Shown here: positions 1 to 9,739 of the stretch, piece after piece
Position numbering within the stretch: the stretch's first letter is position 1
Layout: each line of letters opens with the position of its first letter
Source: Gymnopus androsaceus JB14
Lineage: Eukaryota; Basidiomycota; Agaricomycetes; Agaricales; Omphalotaceae
Direction of reading: 5' to 3'
NCBI GenBank assembly: GCA_009733575.1
Contig: ML769432.1
Span: 1 to 64,000, forward strand
DNA length: 64,000 nucleotides
Notes under the pieces: generated by a model
Seen by the model: only the letters and a program-made list of their open reading frames with translations
Told to the model about the DNA's origin: nothing
The model's database searches: none
Position numbers and translations under genes: made by a program

Positions 1-2300
1 TACAAGCTTAACCACTTGGTGAGTGCTAGTCACTGCGCCTCCTAGCTTATATGCTGCACAACAAATACATTCAATACCAAATGGCTGCAAGTAATCATAT
101 AAATAATATATTGATGCATCTGTAGCACTACTAGTAGTACAATGTAGCGAGACTACTTATTATTGTTGGGATACACGGGTTCGGCATCACTTGAGAGAAG
201 GCAGCATCAAAGGATATATTCCATTTGTGCCTTGTAGTGGGAGTTGGGAGGCAAATGGATGGGGGATCGACATACTACAATCAGGCTTATATATGGTAAA
301 TACTAATTTCCAATTGGAGGCCATGGCAAGCAATGGCACTTGGCAAAATCAAAATCCAACAAATATAATGACTTGTACATACAGTACTAATGAGCTTTAG
401 TACTACTATTACTACTCATGAGTGGTCATGACTACTGGTGATACCTGTTAGTAGATAAATGAGAAATAATGAAGCAGTTACTCACTGTCAGAGGAAAGAA
501 GTTGATGTTGCAATGCTGCAACAATGTGCATCAACTCTTATATAGTGCCCACCAGCACCCATGGAGCTGAGTGATAGATAATAAGATGTCAAAATAAGTT
601 TGACAGTTGGCTCAATCCCACAGGAGCTCATAGGAACCCATAGGAACCCATAGGCATCAGCAAAACCTGCATTTTGCATTTTAATTCCGAAAGCAATATT
701 TAAAATTCCCAGCACTCCCAGAGCTCCTAGCAGTGCTTGCCAGTGCTGTCAGAAATATGAAATCATACTACATCTCTTTTTTAATTTCCAAATAAGGTAA
801 TTTTGCGGCCTCTGGGAGCTTCTGGGAGCCCCCTCCTGCATTGGCTGGACCATCTGAGTGCTGGGATGCTGGAGCACTGGGAACTCTGGACAGTTCACTC
901 AAGCACTGCCCACATCATACAGGTTTTGCTGATGCTAGCACTTCATAGCTCTGTAGAGAACTATGGCTTCTATGGCCAACACCCAGGTTTTGCTTATGTG
1001 TGTATATATTCATCCCTCTTGGCATAGACAGATTGGTATAATTTTTTGAAAGAGTCCAAAAAAGAAAATCTGGTATCACAGAACCAATATTTATGTTAAT
1101 GATGTACTTTTGTTGTCAGTAGATGCAGATGAGCTCCACAACTATGTAGGTATCCATATGTTGGTGCTTGTCATTAATACTTGCAGAGGAATTCCAGTTT
1201 TACAGTTTTGATGAGAATAGGGATGGTGCTCATTGAGTGTCAGTTTCAATCTTATGGAAGTCTTGGAGTGAAATGTCATTCAGATAGATGCACTATCCAA
1301 ACATTATTTCAAGCACAAATTACCCCTCAAAAGATGCCAGAACCACATGTAGAATGGGGTGTTCAAATGAGTGGTAATGACCTTTTTTGCATACTCAAGA
1401 ATGATCCTGCCATAGCACATTCATTTCTCCACCAAATGGCATGTAAATTAGCAGTTTACCCCTTCTGATATCCAGCTTTCAAATGAGATGCTCAACAGAG
1501 CATCAACTCCAGTACATGATGCACAGTAAGCAGTATACAGATGTGGTGTTCAAAGGAGTGGTTAAATACTGTATATACATACTTCTATCTTTGTTCTTGG
1601 ATTTCAAGCGGATTGCTGCGACGAGTAACCGCCACGCGGTAGCGTTGGCCCATACCAAGTTTTGGAAGTATTAAAGCCTGAAGCCTCGAGATTTAGGTCT
1701 AGAAAAATTATGTATTTTTGTTAATAAATATGTAGGGATACCTAGAGCTTCAAAATCGTTTTCAAACGCACTCAACTTCGTCCAATTCCGTTGAGAATTG
1801 AGCGAGTTATCTGCTTTTGCGTTTTGAGCGATTGCCAAGTGTTTACACGTGAGGTATATATATTTACGTATCCCATCATGCCTCATGATGGACAACGTAA
1901 TGTCCCATGTCTGAATTCGGACATGGGTCTGAACAGACATGGGACATGGGCCATAAGTTAGGCGAAGCCTGACTTATCTAAGGATACGACAAGCAGAGAC
2001 GATGAGAGGCGCTAAGCCGCCGATTCGGCCGGCACTGGCGCATTAGGCGCTCATTCAATCTTTGCTTCCAACCGTCAGCCTCTGAATTCGCGTTTCTTTT
2101 CCCCACCCACCCTCCCTCTTCATATAAGATATATTTCACTAGCGTTCAGGCATTTCTTGCTTGCTCGTTCCGAGATTTGGATTTCTGCGCGAGCGTGCAA
2201 TAGACCCATCCGCGCAGAGCCAAGCTCCAGCCAAAACCCAAGACTTATACTCATATAGTGCTATCAGACTCGTATAAGAGTCTCGCCTCTTGTCCTATCA
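1..2300. other. AT-rich region without a recognisable gene
   Basis: Only short open frames occur here and none resembles a known family or shows a convincing exon-intron pattern. The stretch around 600-1000 has short motifs containing CTGGGAGC and GGAGCTC on both strands, which suggests decayed repeats. I see no tRNA-like or rRNA-like structure. The region reads as degraded repeat or intergenic DNA. Confidence 0.5.
1901..1946. repeat. Perfect 12-base-arm hairpin
   Basis: TGTCCCATGTCT at 1901-1912 is matched by its exact reverse complement AGACATGGGACA at 1935-1946, with a 22-base loop. The loop holds another ACATGGG, so alternative pairings exist. The function is unknown; it may be a remnant of a fold-back element. 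Confidence 0.6.
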
Positions 2301-2302
2301 TA

Positions 2303-2549
2303 CGTCAGGCGCAAGCGGGTACATCACATGCCTGGGCGCTTCCATAGCAAATGTACAAGAAAATGTATCCAAAAATCGACTTGTCTTGATTTTAGAAATC
2401 TGGCCCCGAGGATTCCTTCCGATGATCTAAACGGAGGACTCCTCGAAGCCATATTTTGAATCTTGAGTCTTGGTGATTTTCTGATACATTTTCAATGGAT
2501 TTCTCTATGGAAGTGCCCAGGCATGTGATGTACCCGCTTGCACCTGACG
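2303..2549. mobile_element. Fold-back (MITE-like) element, 247 bases
   Basis: The outer 45 bases at each end are inverted copies with only two mismatches. Both ends begin CGTCAGG, then GCAAGCGGGTACATCACATG, and run to CTTCCATAG. The centre is about 155 bases, with no coding sequence. I could not find a clean target-site duplication, although CCTA lies just outside both ends. A non-autonomous DNA transposon (MITE) or fold-back element is the best reading. Confidence 0.65.
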
Positions 2550-2834
2550 CCTACCTAGTATCTTAGTAGAATAAATGGGTAGTAATACTTCTACATGTAC
2601 CTTCTCCATCTGAGGCATCTTCAAGAGCAGTGATAGATGCCATAGCCAGTGGCTACGAGTCGTTGGAAGAGTAAAGTTGTATTCACCCTTCTACATAGGA
2701 TGTTGAATCCATTTGTAGTCTGTAGATGTGGTACTTGTGTCTACAACATTAAAAATACATACATACATACATCGAATCAATATATCGTACTGTATAGTTG
2801 TGTGTGTATACTTTGTCAATCGTCAATCCTTAGC

Positions 2835-4096
2835 CTTAGCTCAAATCAATGGTACTCCCTCCAGCCGTCGCACCGTAATTCGCTGGCTCCACCCCGACGC
2901 CTTCACACTGGACGAATCATCAATCATAGCCTGAGAACCACCCTCCTTAGCATACTCCTTCATATACTTCCCAAGTCCCCATCTCCAGCGGTATGCACAG
3001 TGAAAGTTAAACTTTGCCAACGTCAGTCCCAATCGAGAACGGACTGAAGGTTCCCATCCCTCAGGAATACGTTCTTCGAGGAGGAAAGGGCGCAGGTCGG
3101 AGACACGACCTCCGCAGATAGTGAGGAGGGTTGAGGAGCTGTGTATCGAGTTAGATAAATAAATGTTCGAGCTGGGAGGTAAGCGGGTAACTACTCACTT
3201 TGAACTTCCAAACATTTTGTGAAACAAACTCAACGAAAACTCTGGGTTTCGGGCTTTTGCTTCTGTTCGTCGTTTGGCACTATATCGCGAGAGATCCTCG
3301 GAGGTTAAAAGAACACCGGCCCTCTTGTCTTTGCCGGAGGCGGAAGCGAGGAGCTCGTTAATGAACGGGGCGTGGATTTGTCCTTGGTCGGGTTGGAAAA
3401 AGGTGTCTTCGCCTTAGATGTTGAAGGGGTGGAATAATGAGGGTAGAGCAGGATGGTGAGTGGACGGTGATGGAAGTAGGCGGGGGATGAACGGTGCATC
3501 AGCGACCTAGTAAAGAAAGACATATTTTTAAAAAAACAACTCACGCAGCAACGACGCATCATGTTCAATACCATTGTGCAAGTTAATGTCAGCCAAGTCA
3601 AATGTGTCTATCGAACGGAAGGAAGATCTTATTAGCATCAATAAGTTTAGGTTTATAAGACGCGGCACCTGTTGAATAATCCTTTTTCAAAATCCTCGCA
3701 ATGTAATTCGGTACAAAGAAGCAGAACGACGGCGCGAAATTATATGTTGTGCGGACGGTTTCGCTCATCATCTTGAATGAGATGTTCTTTCCGTCATGTG
3801 GCAAGATGCCTGGATGTTATCCGTATCAGTAAAGTGACAGGAGACTTGGATGCCTTCGCCGTATGAAGATCTACTATGCACTCACCATGGTTCGCCAACG
3901 CGTTCAACATCGGACATGCACTCCGACTGTCACCCTCCCCAGGCGGGACATATTCTGGCCACTTTCCATCTGCACCGTGAAACCCCTCAGGAACGACATG
4001 TCCAGCCTTGAGGTTGGGTGTAACGAGGTTGAGGAGGGTGAGGGCAAAATCCCAGCCGAAAACAAAGCTGTCGGTCAAGAAGGATGAGATGGTCAT
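2835..4096 (-). pseudogene. Heme-thiolate peroxidase (Peroxidase_2 family), distal copy with frame lesions
   Basis: This is the left-hand paralogue of the gene at 5008-6248. Exon 1 starts at the ATG at 4096 and encodes MTISSFLTDSFVFGWD and then SACPMLNALANHG, which holds the cysteine that ligates heme in this family. The next exon continues with ILPHDGKNISF, and a later one carries IEHDASLLR with the Glu-His-Asp triad. The last exon (about 2840-3050) has extra bases relative to the other copy around 2985-3010 and one C fewer near 2892, so its reading frame breaks and is only partly restored. Either the copy is decaying or these are sequencing indels at base runs. A TATATAAG box lies at about 4216-4225. 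If functional, it would use hydrogen peroxide to oxidise or oxygenate organic substrates, probably outside the cell, although I see no clear signal peptide. Confidence 0.7.
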
Positions 4097-4150
4097 CTCG
4101 CAAGCCGATAGTTAGTAGCTTTTGGCGGAACTGGCTTGGCGAAACTGGAA

Positions 4151-4184
4151 GTGAGAGAGAGAGAGAGAGAGAAAGAGAAAGAGA
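4151..4184. repeat. GA microsatellite in the peroxidase leader
   Basis: A (GA)n run lies between the ATG at 4096 and the TATA-like box of the distal peroxidase copy. The same run is present at 6294-6321 in the other copy with a different length, so it belongs to the duplicated unit and may lie in the 5' untranslated region. Confidence 0.8.
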
Positions 4185-4215
4185 CCAGTTGACGTGGGGA
4201 ATGAATGCATGTGCC

Positions 4216-4225
4216 CTTATATATC
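4216..4225 (-). promoter_or_regulatory. TATA-like box of the distal peroxidase copy
   Basis: On the minus strand the sequence GATATATAAGG lies about 120 bases upstream of the start codon at 4096. The equivalent box is kept in the other copy at 6344-6352. Confidence 0.5.
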
Positions 4226-4341
4226 AACCCCTAGAAAGGAAGCGAAGAAGGAAGAAGTGGCGGACAAAGGTAGGCTTTGTATACATCATTGACCTTGTGA
4301 ACATTTTACGAGACTAGCACTAAGTTGGAGAGTGGCCCAAT

Positions 4342-4555
4342 TCACCGCTTCAAATCATACTCAAAGCTCCCGTGCAGGCGCGTTATGATCTTCATAAAAT
4401 CCGGTTCATTATCCTAGTCGGATGAGCAGGTCGATGATAACTGCGAGAGGTGAGTGCCAAGAAGCAAGGCGGAGGTTACGAGTCCAATTGAGAATGTTCG
4501 TCAATGGAAAGTTCGGACACGTAAAATGAAAAAGAAAATTGTAGCTCACGAAATT
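4342..4555 (-). pseudogene. Duplicated last exon of the Nudix gene
   Basis: This fragment matches 6534-6755, the 3' end of the complete Nudix gene, including the end of the last exon (frame IDLLIRLG, then the F-E-Y-D-like C-terminal part). About a dozen bases are missing next to the ATCCTAGTCGG stretch. It has no upstream exons and is a by-product of the tandem duplication. It is not expected to make protein. Confidence 0.75.
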
Positions 4556-5007
4556 TAAGAATTTAAAGAAACCTATGCATTTCGGAGCGAGCGAAGCCGA
4601 ACGGAGGCGATATACACAGTAGAATAAATGTACATGTGTAGTAATACTACTACATGTACCTTCTCCATCTGAGGCATCTTCAAGAGCAGTGATAGATGCC
4701 ATAGCCAGTGGCTACGAGTCGTTGGAAGAGTAAAGTTGTATTTTTCTTATTTTTCGGTATTTTACGGTTTATGTTTGTTTTCGGTCAAATTGAAATTTGA
4801 CCGTGAGACAAGAATCTCTCAAACGCCTGTACCCGACTCGGAATTCACCCTTCTACATAGGATGTTGAATCCATTTGTAGTCTGTAGATGTGTTACTTGT
4901 GTCTACAACATTAAAAATACATACATACATACATCGAATCAATATATCGTACTGCATAGTTGTGTATGTGTACTTTGTCAATCGTCAATCCTTAACCTTG
5001 GCTCAAA

Positions 5008-6248
5008 TCAACTAGTACTCCCTCCAGCCGTCGCACCGTAATTCGCTGGCTCCACCCCCGACGCCTTCACACTGGAGGAATCATCAATCATAGCCTGAGA
5101 ACCACCCTCCTTAGCATACTCCTTCATATACTTCCCAGTCCCCATCTCCAGCGGTATCACAGTGAAGTTAAACTTTGCCAACGTCATTCCCAATCGAGAA
5201 CGGGCTGCAGGTTCCCATCCCTCAGGAATACGTTCCTCGAGGAGGAAAACGCGCAGGTCGGAGACACGAGCTCCACAGATAGCGACGAGGCCTGAGGAGC
5301 TGTGTATCGAGTTAAATAAATAAATAAATGTTCGAGCCGGAAGGTAAGCAGGTAACTACTCACTTTGAACTTCCAAACATTTTATGGAAGAAACTCAAAG
5401 AAAACTCGGGGTTTCGGGCTTTTGCTTCTGTTCGGCGTTTGGCACTATATCGCGAGAGGTCGTCGCAGGTTAAAAGGACACCGGTATCCTTGTCTCCACC
5501 AGAGGCGGAAGCGAGAAGCTCGTTGATGAACGGGGGGTGGTTTTTTCCTTGGTCGGGTTGGAAAAAGGTATCTTCGCCTAGTTGCCGGAGGAATGGTAAG
5601 AACGAAAGATGAAGGAAGTAGAACAATGGCGATGGAGCGGGATGGTGAATGGACACACGGAAGCAGGCGGAGGATGAACGGTGCATCTAAAGAAAGACAT
5701 GGATCAACTCACGGGTCAACGACGCATCATGCTCGATACCATTGTGGAAGCTAATGTCAGCCAAGTCACATGTGTCTGTCTCATTAGCATCAATGGTTTA
5801 AGTTTAGAAGACGCGGCACCTGTTGAATAATCCTTGTTCAACACCGTCGCAATGTAACTCGGTGCCAAGTAGCAGAACGACGGCGCAAAATTGAACGTTG
5901 TACGGACAGTTTCCTTCATTGTCCTGAATGAGATGTTCTTTCCGTCGTGTGGCAAGATGCCTAGACGTTATCCATATCAGTAAGGTGACAGGAGACTTGG
6001 ATGCCTTTCGCCGTATGAAGATGTTCCATGTACTCACCATGGTTCGCCAACGCATTCAACATCGGACACGCACTCCGACTGTCACCCTCCCCAGGCGGGA
6101 CGTATTCTGGCCACTTTCCATCTGCACCGGGAAACCCCTCAGGAACGACATGTCCAGCCTTGAGGTTGGGCGTAACGAGGTTGAAGAGCGCGATGGCAAA
6201 ATCCCAGCCAAAGATAAAGCTGCCATTGAAGAAGGATGAGATGGTCAT
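5008..6248 (-). CDS. Heme-thiolate peroxidase (chloroperoxidase/unspecific peroxygenase family)
   Basis: The start is the ATG at 6248 and the stop is TGA at 5008-5010, with about five exons. Exon 1 holds PPGEGDSRSACPMLNALANHG; the Cys of the A-C-P motif is the expected axial heme ligand, where most relatives have P-C-P. It is followed after an intron by ILPHDGKNISF (about 5960-5815), then DLADISFHNGIEHDASLTR (about 5775-5713), where Glu of E-H-D is the expected acid-base residue for peroxide cleavage. A further exon (about 5530-5360) has FINELLASASGGDKDTGVLL, and the last (about 5300-5008) has GMTLAKFNFTVIPLEMGTGKYM. Members of this family use H2O2 to halogenate, oxidise or oxygenate organic compounds. 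Size and motifs fit the short family. I see no strong signal peptide, so the location is uncertain. A TATATAAG box and a GA repeat precede the start, as in the paralogue. Confidence 0.82.
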
Positions 6249-6343
6249 CTCGCAAGCCGATAGTTAGTAGCTTTTTGCGAAATTGCAGCAGTGAGAGAAA
6301 GAGAGAGAGAGAGAAAGAGACCGGTTGACCTGGGGAATGTCAC

Positions 6344-6352
6344 CTTATATAT
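6344..6352 (-). promoter_or_regulatory. TATA-like box of the proximal peroxidase gene
   Basis: On the minus strand ATATATAAGG lies about 95 bases upstream of the start codon at 6248, preceding the GA-rich leader. It is conserved in the duplicate at 4216-4225. Confidence 0.5.
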
Positions 6353-6436
6353 CAACCCCCCAGAAAGAAAGCGAAGAAGGTAGAAGTGGCGGACAAAGGT
6401 AGGCTTTGTATAAGTGACCTTGTGAACATTTTATGT

Positions 6437-6520
6437 ACGAGACTAGATAGATTACACGGCGTAATCTAGGAGACTAAGGGTTAGGGGGTGTTAGGGGTTA
6501 GGACGCTAGATTTCGACAAT
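6437..6520. repeat. Insert with telomere-like repeats and a palindrome
   Basis: The block is absent from the left duplicate. It contains TAGATTAC at 6448-6455 and its inverse GTAATCTA at 6461-6468. This is followed at 6475-6502 by TAAGGG, TTAGGG, a GGTG spacer, TTAGGGG and TTAGG. Fungal telomeres are usually (TTAGGG)n, so this looks like a short interstitial telomeric tract. Confidence 0.6.
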
Positions 6521-6533
6521 GCACTAGCCCAGT

Positions 6534-7866
6534 TCACCGCTTCAAATCATACTCAAACCTCCCATGCATGCGGGTTATAATCTTCATAAAATCCGGTTCG
6601 TTGTCGGGTGTGATGTATCCTAATCGGATGAGCAGGTCGATGATCACTGCGAAAGGTGAGTACCAAGAAGCAAAGCGGAGGTTACGAGTCCAAGCGAGAA
6701 GGCTTGTCAATGGAAAGTTCGGATACGTAAAATGAAAGTCGGGACAGCTCACCTAGTGCGCAATTGTCCTTGAACCTTCCCGCGCGCATCTTGGCGATTA
6801 CAGTCGTTTGATTGAGGAGCTAGAGCGTCGCTTAATGAAAATAATCATTGATAGAGCGATAGCCATACTTCAAAAGATTCTACTTCTCCATCCAGCGGTT
6901 TCGGCGTAAACAGGGCAGGATCAGAGTTGTGAGGTATTGCCATATCGTACACGTATCTGTTCAAACTAAATGAGTAGATCAGGTAAAGAACAGCAGTACC
7001 CACTCGACTTCAGGTTGCAGCCACCCAGCGGAGGTTCTGTGAAATATGAGTAATCCGAAATCGTCCAGATAGATCGGGAAACAAACCTGAAAAAGTAGCT
7101 GATAGATCCAGTACTGCGAGCATGCTTTTTCACTACGTCTTCAGCGATACTAGCTTCTTCCATGCATTCCTTGACTAGAGATTCAAACATGCCCATTCCA
7201 CTGGGAGTACCACCAGCAACTGTGTTGTCCAGATATCCAGGCCATCTATAAAGAGAGAATCAGACTGCGAGAAGGAATACTTGAAATATATACCTACGTC
7301 TGTTTGGTATTTGCTCTAGTAGGAACCCAAATCTTTAGCTCTCTTCCTTCAGGTTTTGTTTCCGATTCTATCTCTTGGTATATAGTCATATGCACCCCGT
7401 ATGTTACCACACCAAACAGTGCGCAAGCCGAACGTTCCATGTCAAACGAGCAATTCGACTCGTCGGAATCAAGAGGAGCATCATGGGGGCCTAATGGATC
7501 TTTATACACTGGATAGAGTTCTGCACGCCATTTCTTTGGACCGCACACATCGGGAAAGAGTCCAGTGTCCCGCCATCGCTCGCAAAGTTCCTTCATCGCT
7601 TCAGTGCGTTTGGCGGGAGTATTGGCCCATGAAGCAAATGATATATACTTTTCGTGAATGAACCATAATTCCTTCAGATTTTCCTTTCGACTACGTTCAT
7701 TCTCTATCTTGAGCTGTTGGACGATAATCGGCCGGAGAAGACCAATCTGTGGGCCAGGGTCCGAGAGATATAGTGGAACCAGTTCTTCAGAGAAAAATTC
7801 TGAGGAAGAATCCGAAAAATTATCACAGCGCTGAACAAGCTGTAGAAAAGTCAAATCGTTTGGCAT
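6534..7866 (-). CDS. Nudix hydrolase with DUF4743 N-terminal domain
   Basis: I chose the ATG at 7866 (MPNDLTFLQLVQRC) because the frame upstream opens only with a GTG. Exon 1 carries the DUF4743 part: WRAELYPVYKDPLG, then LFGVVTYGVHMTIY and IWVPTRANTKQT. The frame continues across an intron into WPGYLDNTVAGGTPSGMG and FESLVKECMEEASI, the Nudix box with the K-E-x2-E-E core that binds metal. The glutamate usually found seven residues before that core is Met here. Later exons read GWLQPEVE and YVYDMAIPHNSDPALFTP, and the end is IDLLIRLGYITPDNEPDF to the TGA at 6534. Relatives include yeast YJR142W and plant Nudix proteins with a thiamine-pyrophosphokinase-like region, proposed to hydrolyse oxidised thiamine diphosphates. 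The gene is divergent from the Yip1 gene, and its last exon is duplicated at 4342-4555. Confidence 0.88.
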
Positions 7867-7936
7867 CGAAGTTTGAGTAAAGCTAGAGCTTGAATGCACG
7901 TGGCACTGCGCGTCTTGACTTACTTCCTCCTTCACA
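7867..7936. promoter_or_regulatory. 70-base divergent promoter region
   Basis: Only 70 bases separate the predicted start codons of the Nudix gene (minus) and the Yip1-domain gene (plus). Both promoters and leaders must overlap within or near this gap. I see no clear TATA box. Confidence 0.55.
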
Positions 7937-9100
7937 ATGGCATACGTGGCTGTAGAAGCAGACGAGGCAGATATCCTTTATTTCTATACAATATTCTGCT
8001 CTAATGTCTTCACTAGCGACTAGAAGAAGGCCCACAGGGCTTACAATTCAAATGTAACAACTCTGCCCAAGATTTGAAGCGTGTACTTACACTTTGCAGC
8101 TTTCCTTGGAGACACTGCCTCAAATACAAGACCAGGCTCAGCAGGCGTTTCGAATGTAGACAGAGGTACTTTTAACCCTTCAAAATCTATTCAGAATCCA
8201 ACTCTTTTCCAAAAGGCTACCTTTCCGACCAACCACAACGCAAGTCCAACGGAGGGTTCTGGACAGTCGAGTATTATCAGGTTTACTTTGAAGTTGATAC
8301 AAAAGAGGTATCACAACTATCACATCTAGTTAATGCATATTTAACGCGCATTCAAGGTCCTCCGACGCTGCTACTCAACTCTCCTCCCGACATCCACAAA
8401 CTACTTTTCCACCCACTTGAACCCACCAGACCTCTACGGGCCTTTCTGGACACTCACCACCCTTATATTCACATTATTCCTTTCTTCCAGTCTCGCTGCA
8501 TCCATCTCTGCGTATCTATCCTCTGCAGACCAAGAGTACGATTATGACTTTGGATTATTGTCCCTGGCAATGGGTATTGTATACGCGTACGGCTTGGGTC
8601 TGCCAATACTCTTATGGCTAGCACTGAGGTATATGGGTGTGGGGGAATGGAGCATGGTGGATGCAGTAGCAATATGGGGATATGCGTTGTTTGTGTGGAT
8701 TCCAGTTTCTGTGAGTCGATATTCGTTTTCAAACTTGACCTGAACCTGAAATGCCGTGCAGATACTTTGCGTGATACCAGTACCTCTGTTTCGCTGGGTT
8801 CTAGTATTTTTGGCCTTTGCGTCGTCTGGTTATTTTCTCGTCAGGAATGTCTACCCTATCCTCGCTTCTGTGAATCTTTTCCTTTTTCTCGTGCTATAAA
8901 GTCAACTCAACTCGTTTTCTCTGCAGGCCGAAGCAAAAGCAACCCGCCTACTCATTATCGTCATCGCCGTTCTCCACGCCGGCCTTGCTCTAGTATTCAA
9001 AGTGCTATTCTTTGGATACTACGTGGTTGACAAGATTGGTATGGACCTCCCGCTTCCTGGAGGGGATGATCCAGGAGGAGCGGTGAAAATGCTTTTTTGA
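7937..9100 (+). CDS. Yip1-domain Golgi membrane protein (YIPF1/2-like)
   Basis: The ATG at 7937 gives MAYVAVEADEADI. Later exons give LQFK-SFLGDTASNTRPGS (to 8165), GYLSDQ and GGFWTVEYYQVYFEVDTKE (8216-8307), and LRRCYSTLLPTSTNY then NPPDLYGPFWTLTTL (8357-8710). The last two are ILCVIPVPLFRWVLVF (8762-8869) and AEAKATRLLIIVIAVLH to TGA at 9100 (8927-9100). The soluble F-W-x-x-E-Y-Y-Q-x-x-F-x-V-D-T stretch and the D-L-Y-G-P-F-W start of the membrane region are hallmarks of the family. About five hydrophobic helices follow. Such proteins sit in Golgi and ER membranes and bind Rab/Ypt GTPases in vesicle traffic. The first intron is unresolved: no good GT donor is visible after residue 13, so an error or an unusual splice site lies between 7976 and 8040. 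Confidence 0.85.
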
Positions 9101-9739
9101 TGAGTAGTAACACTGCTGTATATTCTGTTCCGATTTTGGGGTTTATTGCGGAGGAGTGAATCAAAAGAGAACGACATAGGACTAATAAGACGGGTATTCG
9201 ACTGCTCAATGTATATCTAACTTATAACACTTCCTTTTCACCCCAAAACTTATTAATGACGCGCAAATCTTCGAAAGACCAAATAATCAAATGTGAATTT
9301 CGCCATGTAAGGATTATAAGTAAATGGATAAATAGAGATGCACGAAATTGTATATACACTGTATGTGTATGTGGAGGTAGTAAAACGATATAGTGGTGGT
9401 AGTACAGATGAAATGAGCAGGACAGAGATGATAGCAAAGCACGGATACAGTACAAGGTGGGAGAAGGGGAAAGAAACCGATAGCAGAGGTGTTATAATAC
9501 ACGGCAAAGAAGAAAGTGAATGGAAAGAAGAGTCTAAGATAATCGCACCGTTGGCGTCGGCGTGGGTCGCTGGGTCAAGAAAAGGTTGATATAAGAGAAT
9601 ATTCCACCTCAGTGCTGAAAAAGGCAACCCAGTGGATAGCGACACCCTCCCGCATGCCGGCCATCTAGGCCAGTGTATCAGCAGTTGAGTTCTATCAAGT
9701 CAAAGATAGCGAATCAAACTCCTCCCTCCTTCGACTTTG
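9101..9739. other. Intergenic region, no gene seen
   Basis: This stretch lies between two convergent genes (Yip1-domain plus, serine-rich minus). Several open frames overlap here on both strands, but none has family resemblance. It probably holds both 3' untranslated regions. Confidence 0.5.

Larger units (their letters stand above)
2565..4555. repeat. Left copy of a two-kilobase tandem duplication
   Basis: This segment aligns over nearly its whole length with 4618-6755. It holds a heme-thiolate peroxidase gene copy and the last exon of the Nudix gene that lies complete further right. The parent is probably the right copy, because only there is the Nudix gene whole. The copies differ by substitutions, small indels, a 107-base block present only in the right copy (4741-4847) and a telomere-like insert present only in the right copy (6437-6520). 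Confidence 0.85.
4618..6755. repeat. Right copy of the tandem duplication
   Basis: This copy pairs with 2565-4555. It contains the better-preserved peroxidase gene and overlaps the 3' end of the intact Nudix gene. Block 4741-4847 is absent from the left copy and carries the short palindrome CGGTCAAATT-GA-AATTTGACCG. Block 6437-6520 is also private to this copy. Confidence 0.85.

Noticed and set aside
6474..6502. A true chromosome end
   Set aside because: The TTAGGG-like tract is very short, irregular and surrounded by unique genes on both sides.
9253..9645. A long minus-strand open frame downstream of the Yip1 gene
   Set aside because: It overlaps several other open frames, has no family resemblance and lies between two convergent genes, so it is probably 3' untranslated sequence.
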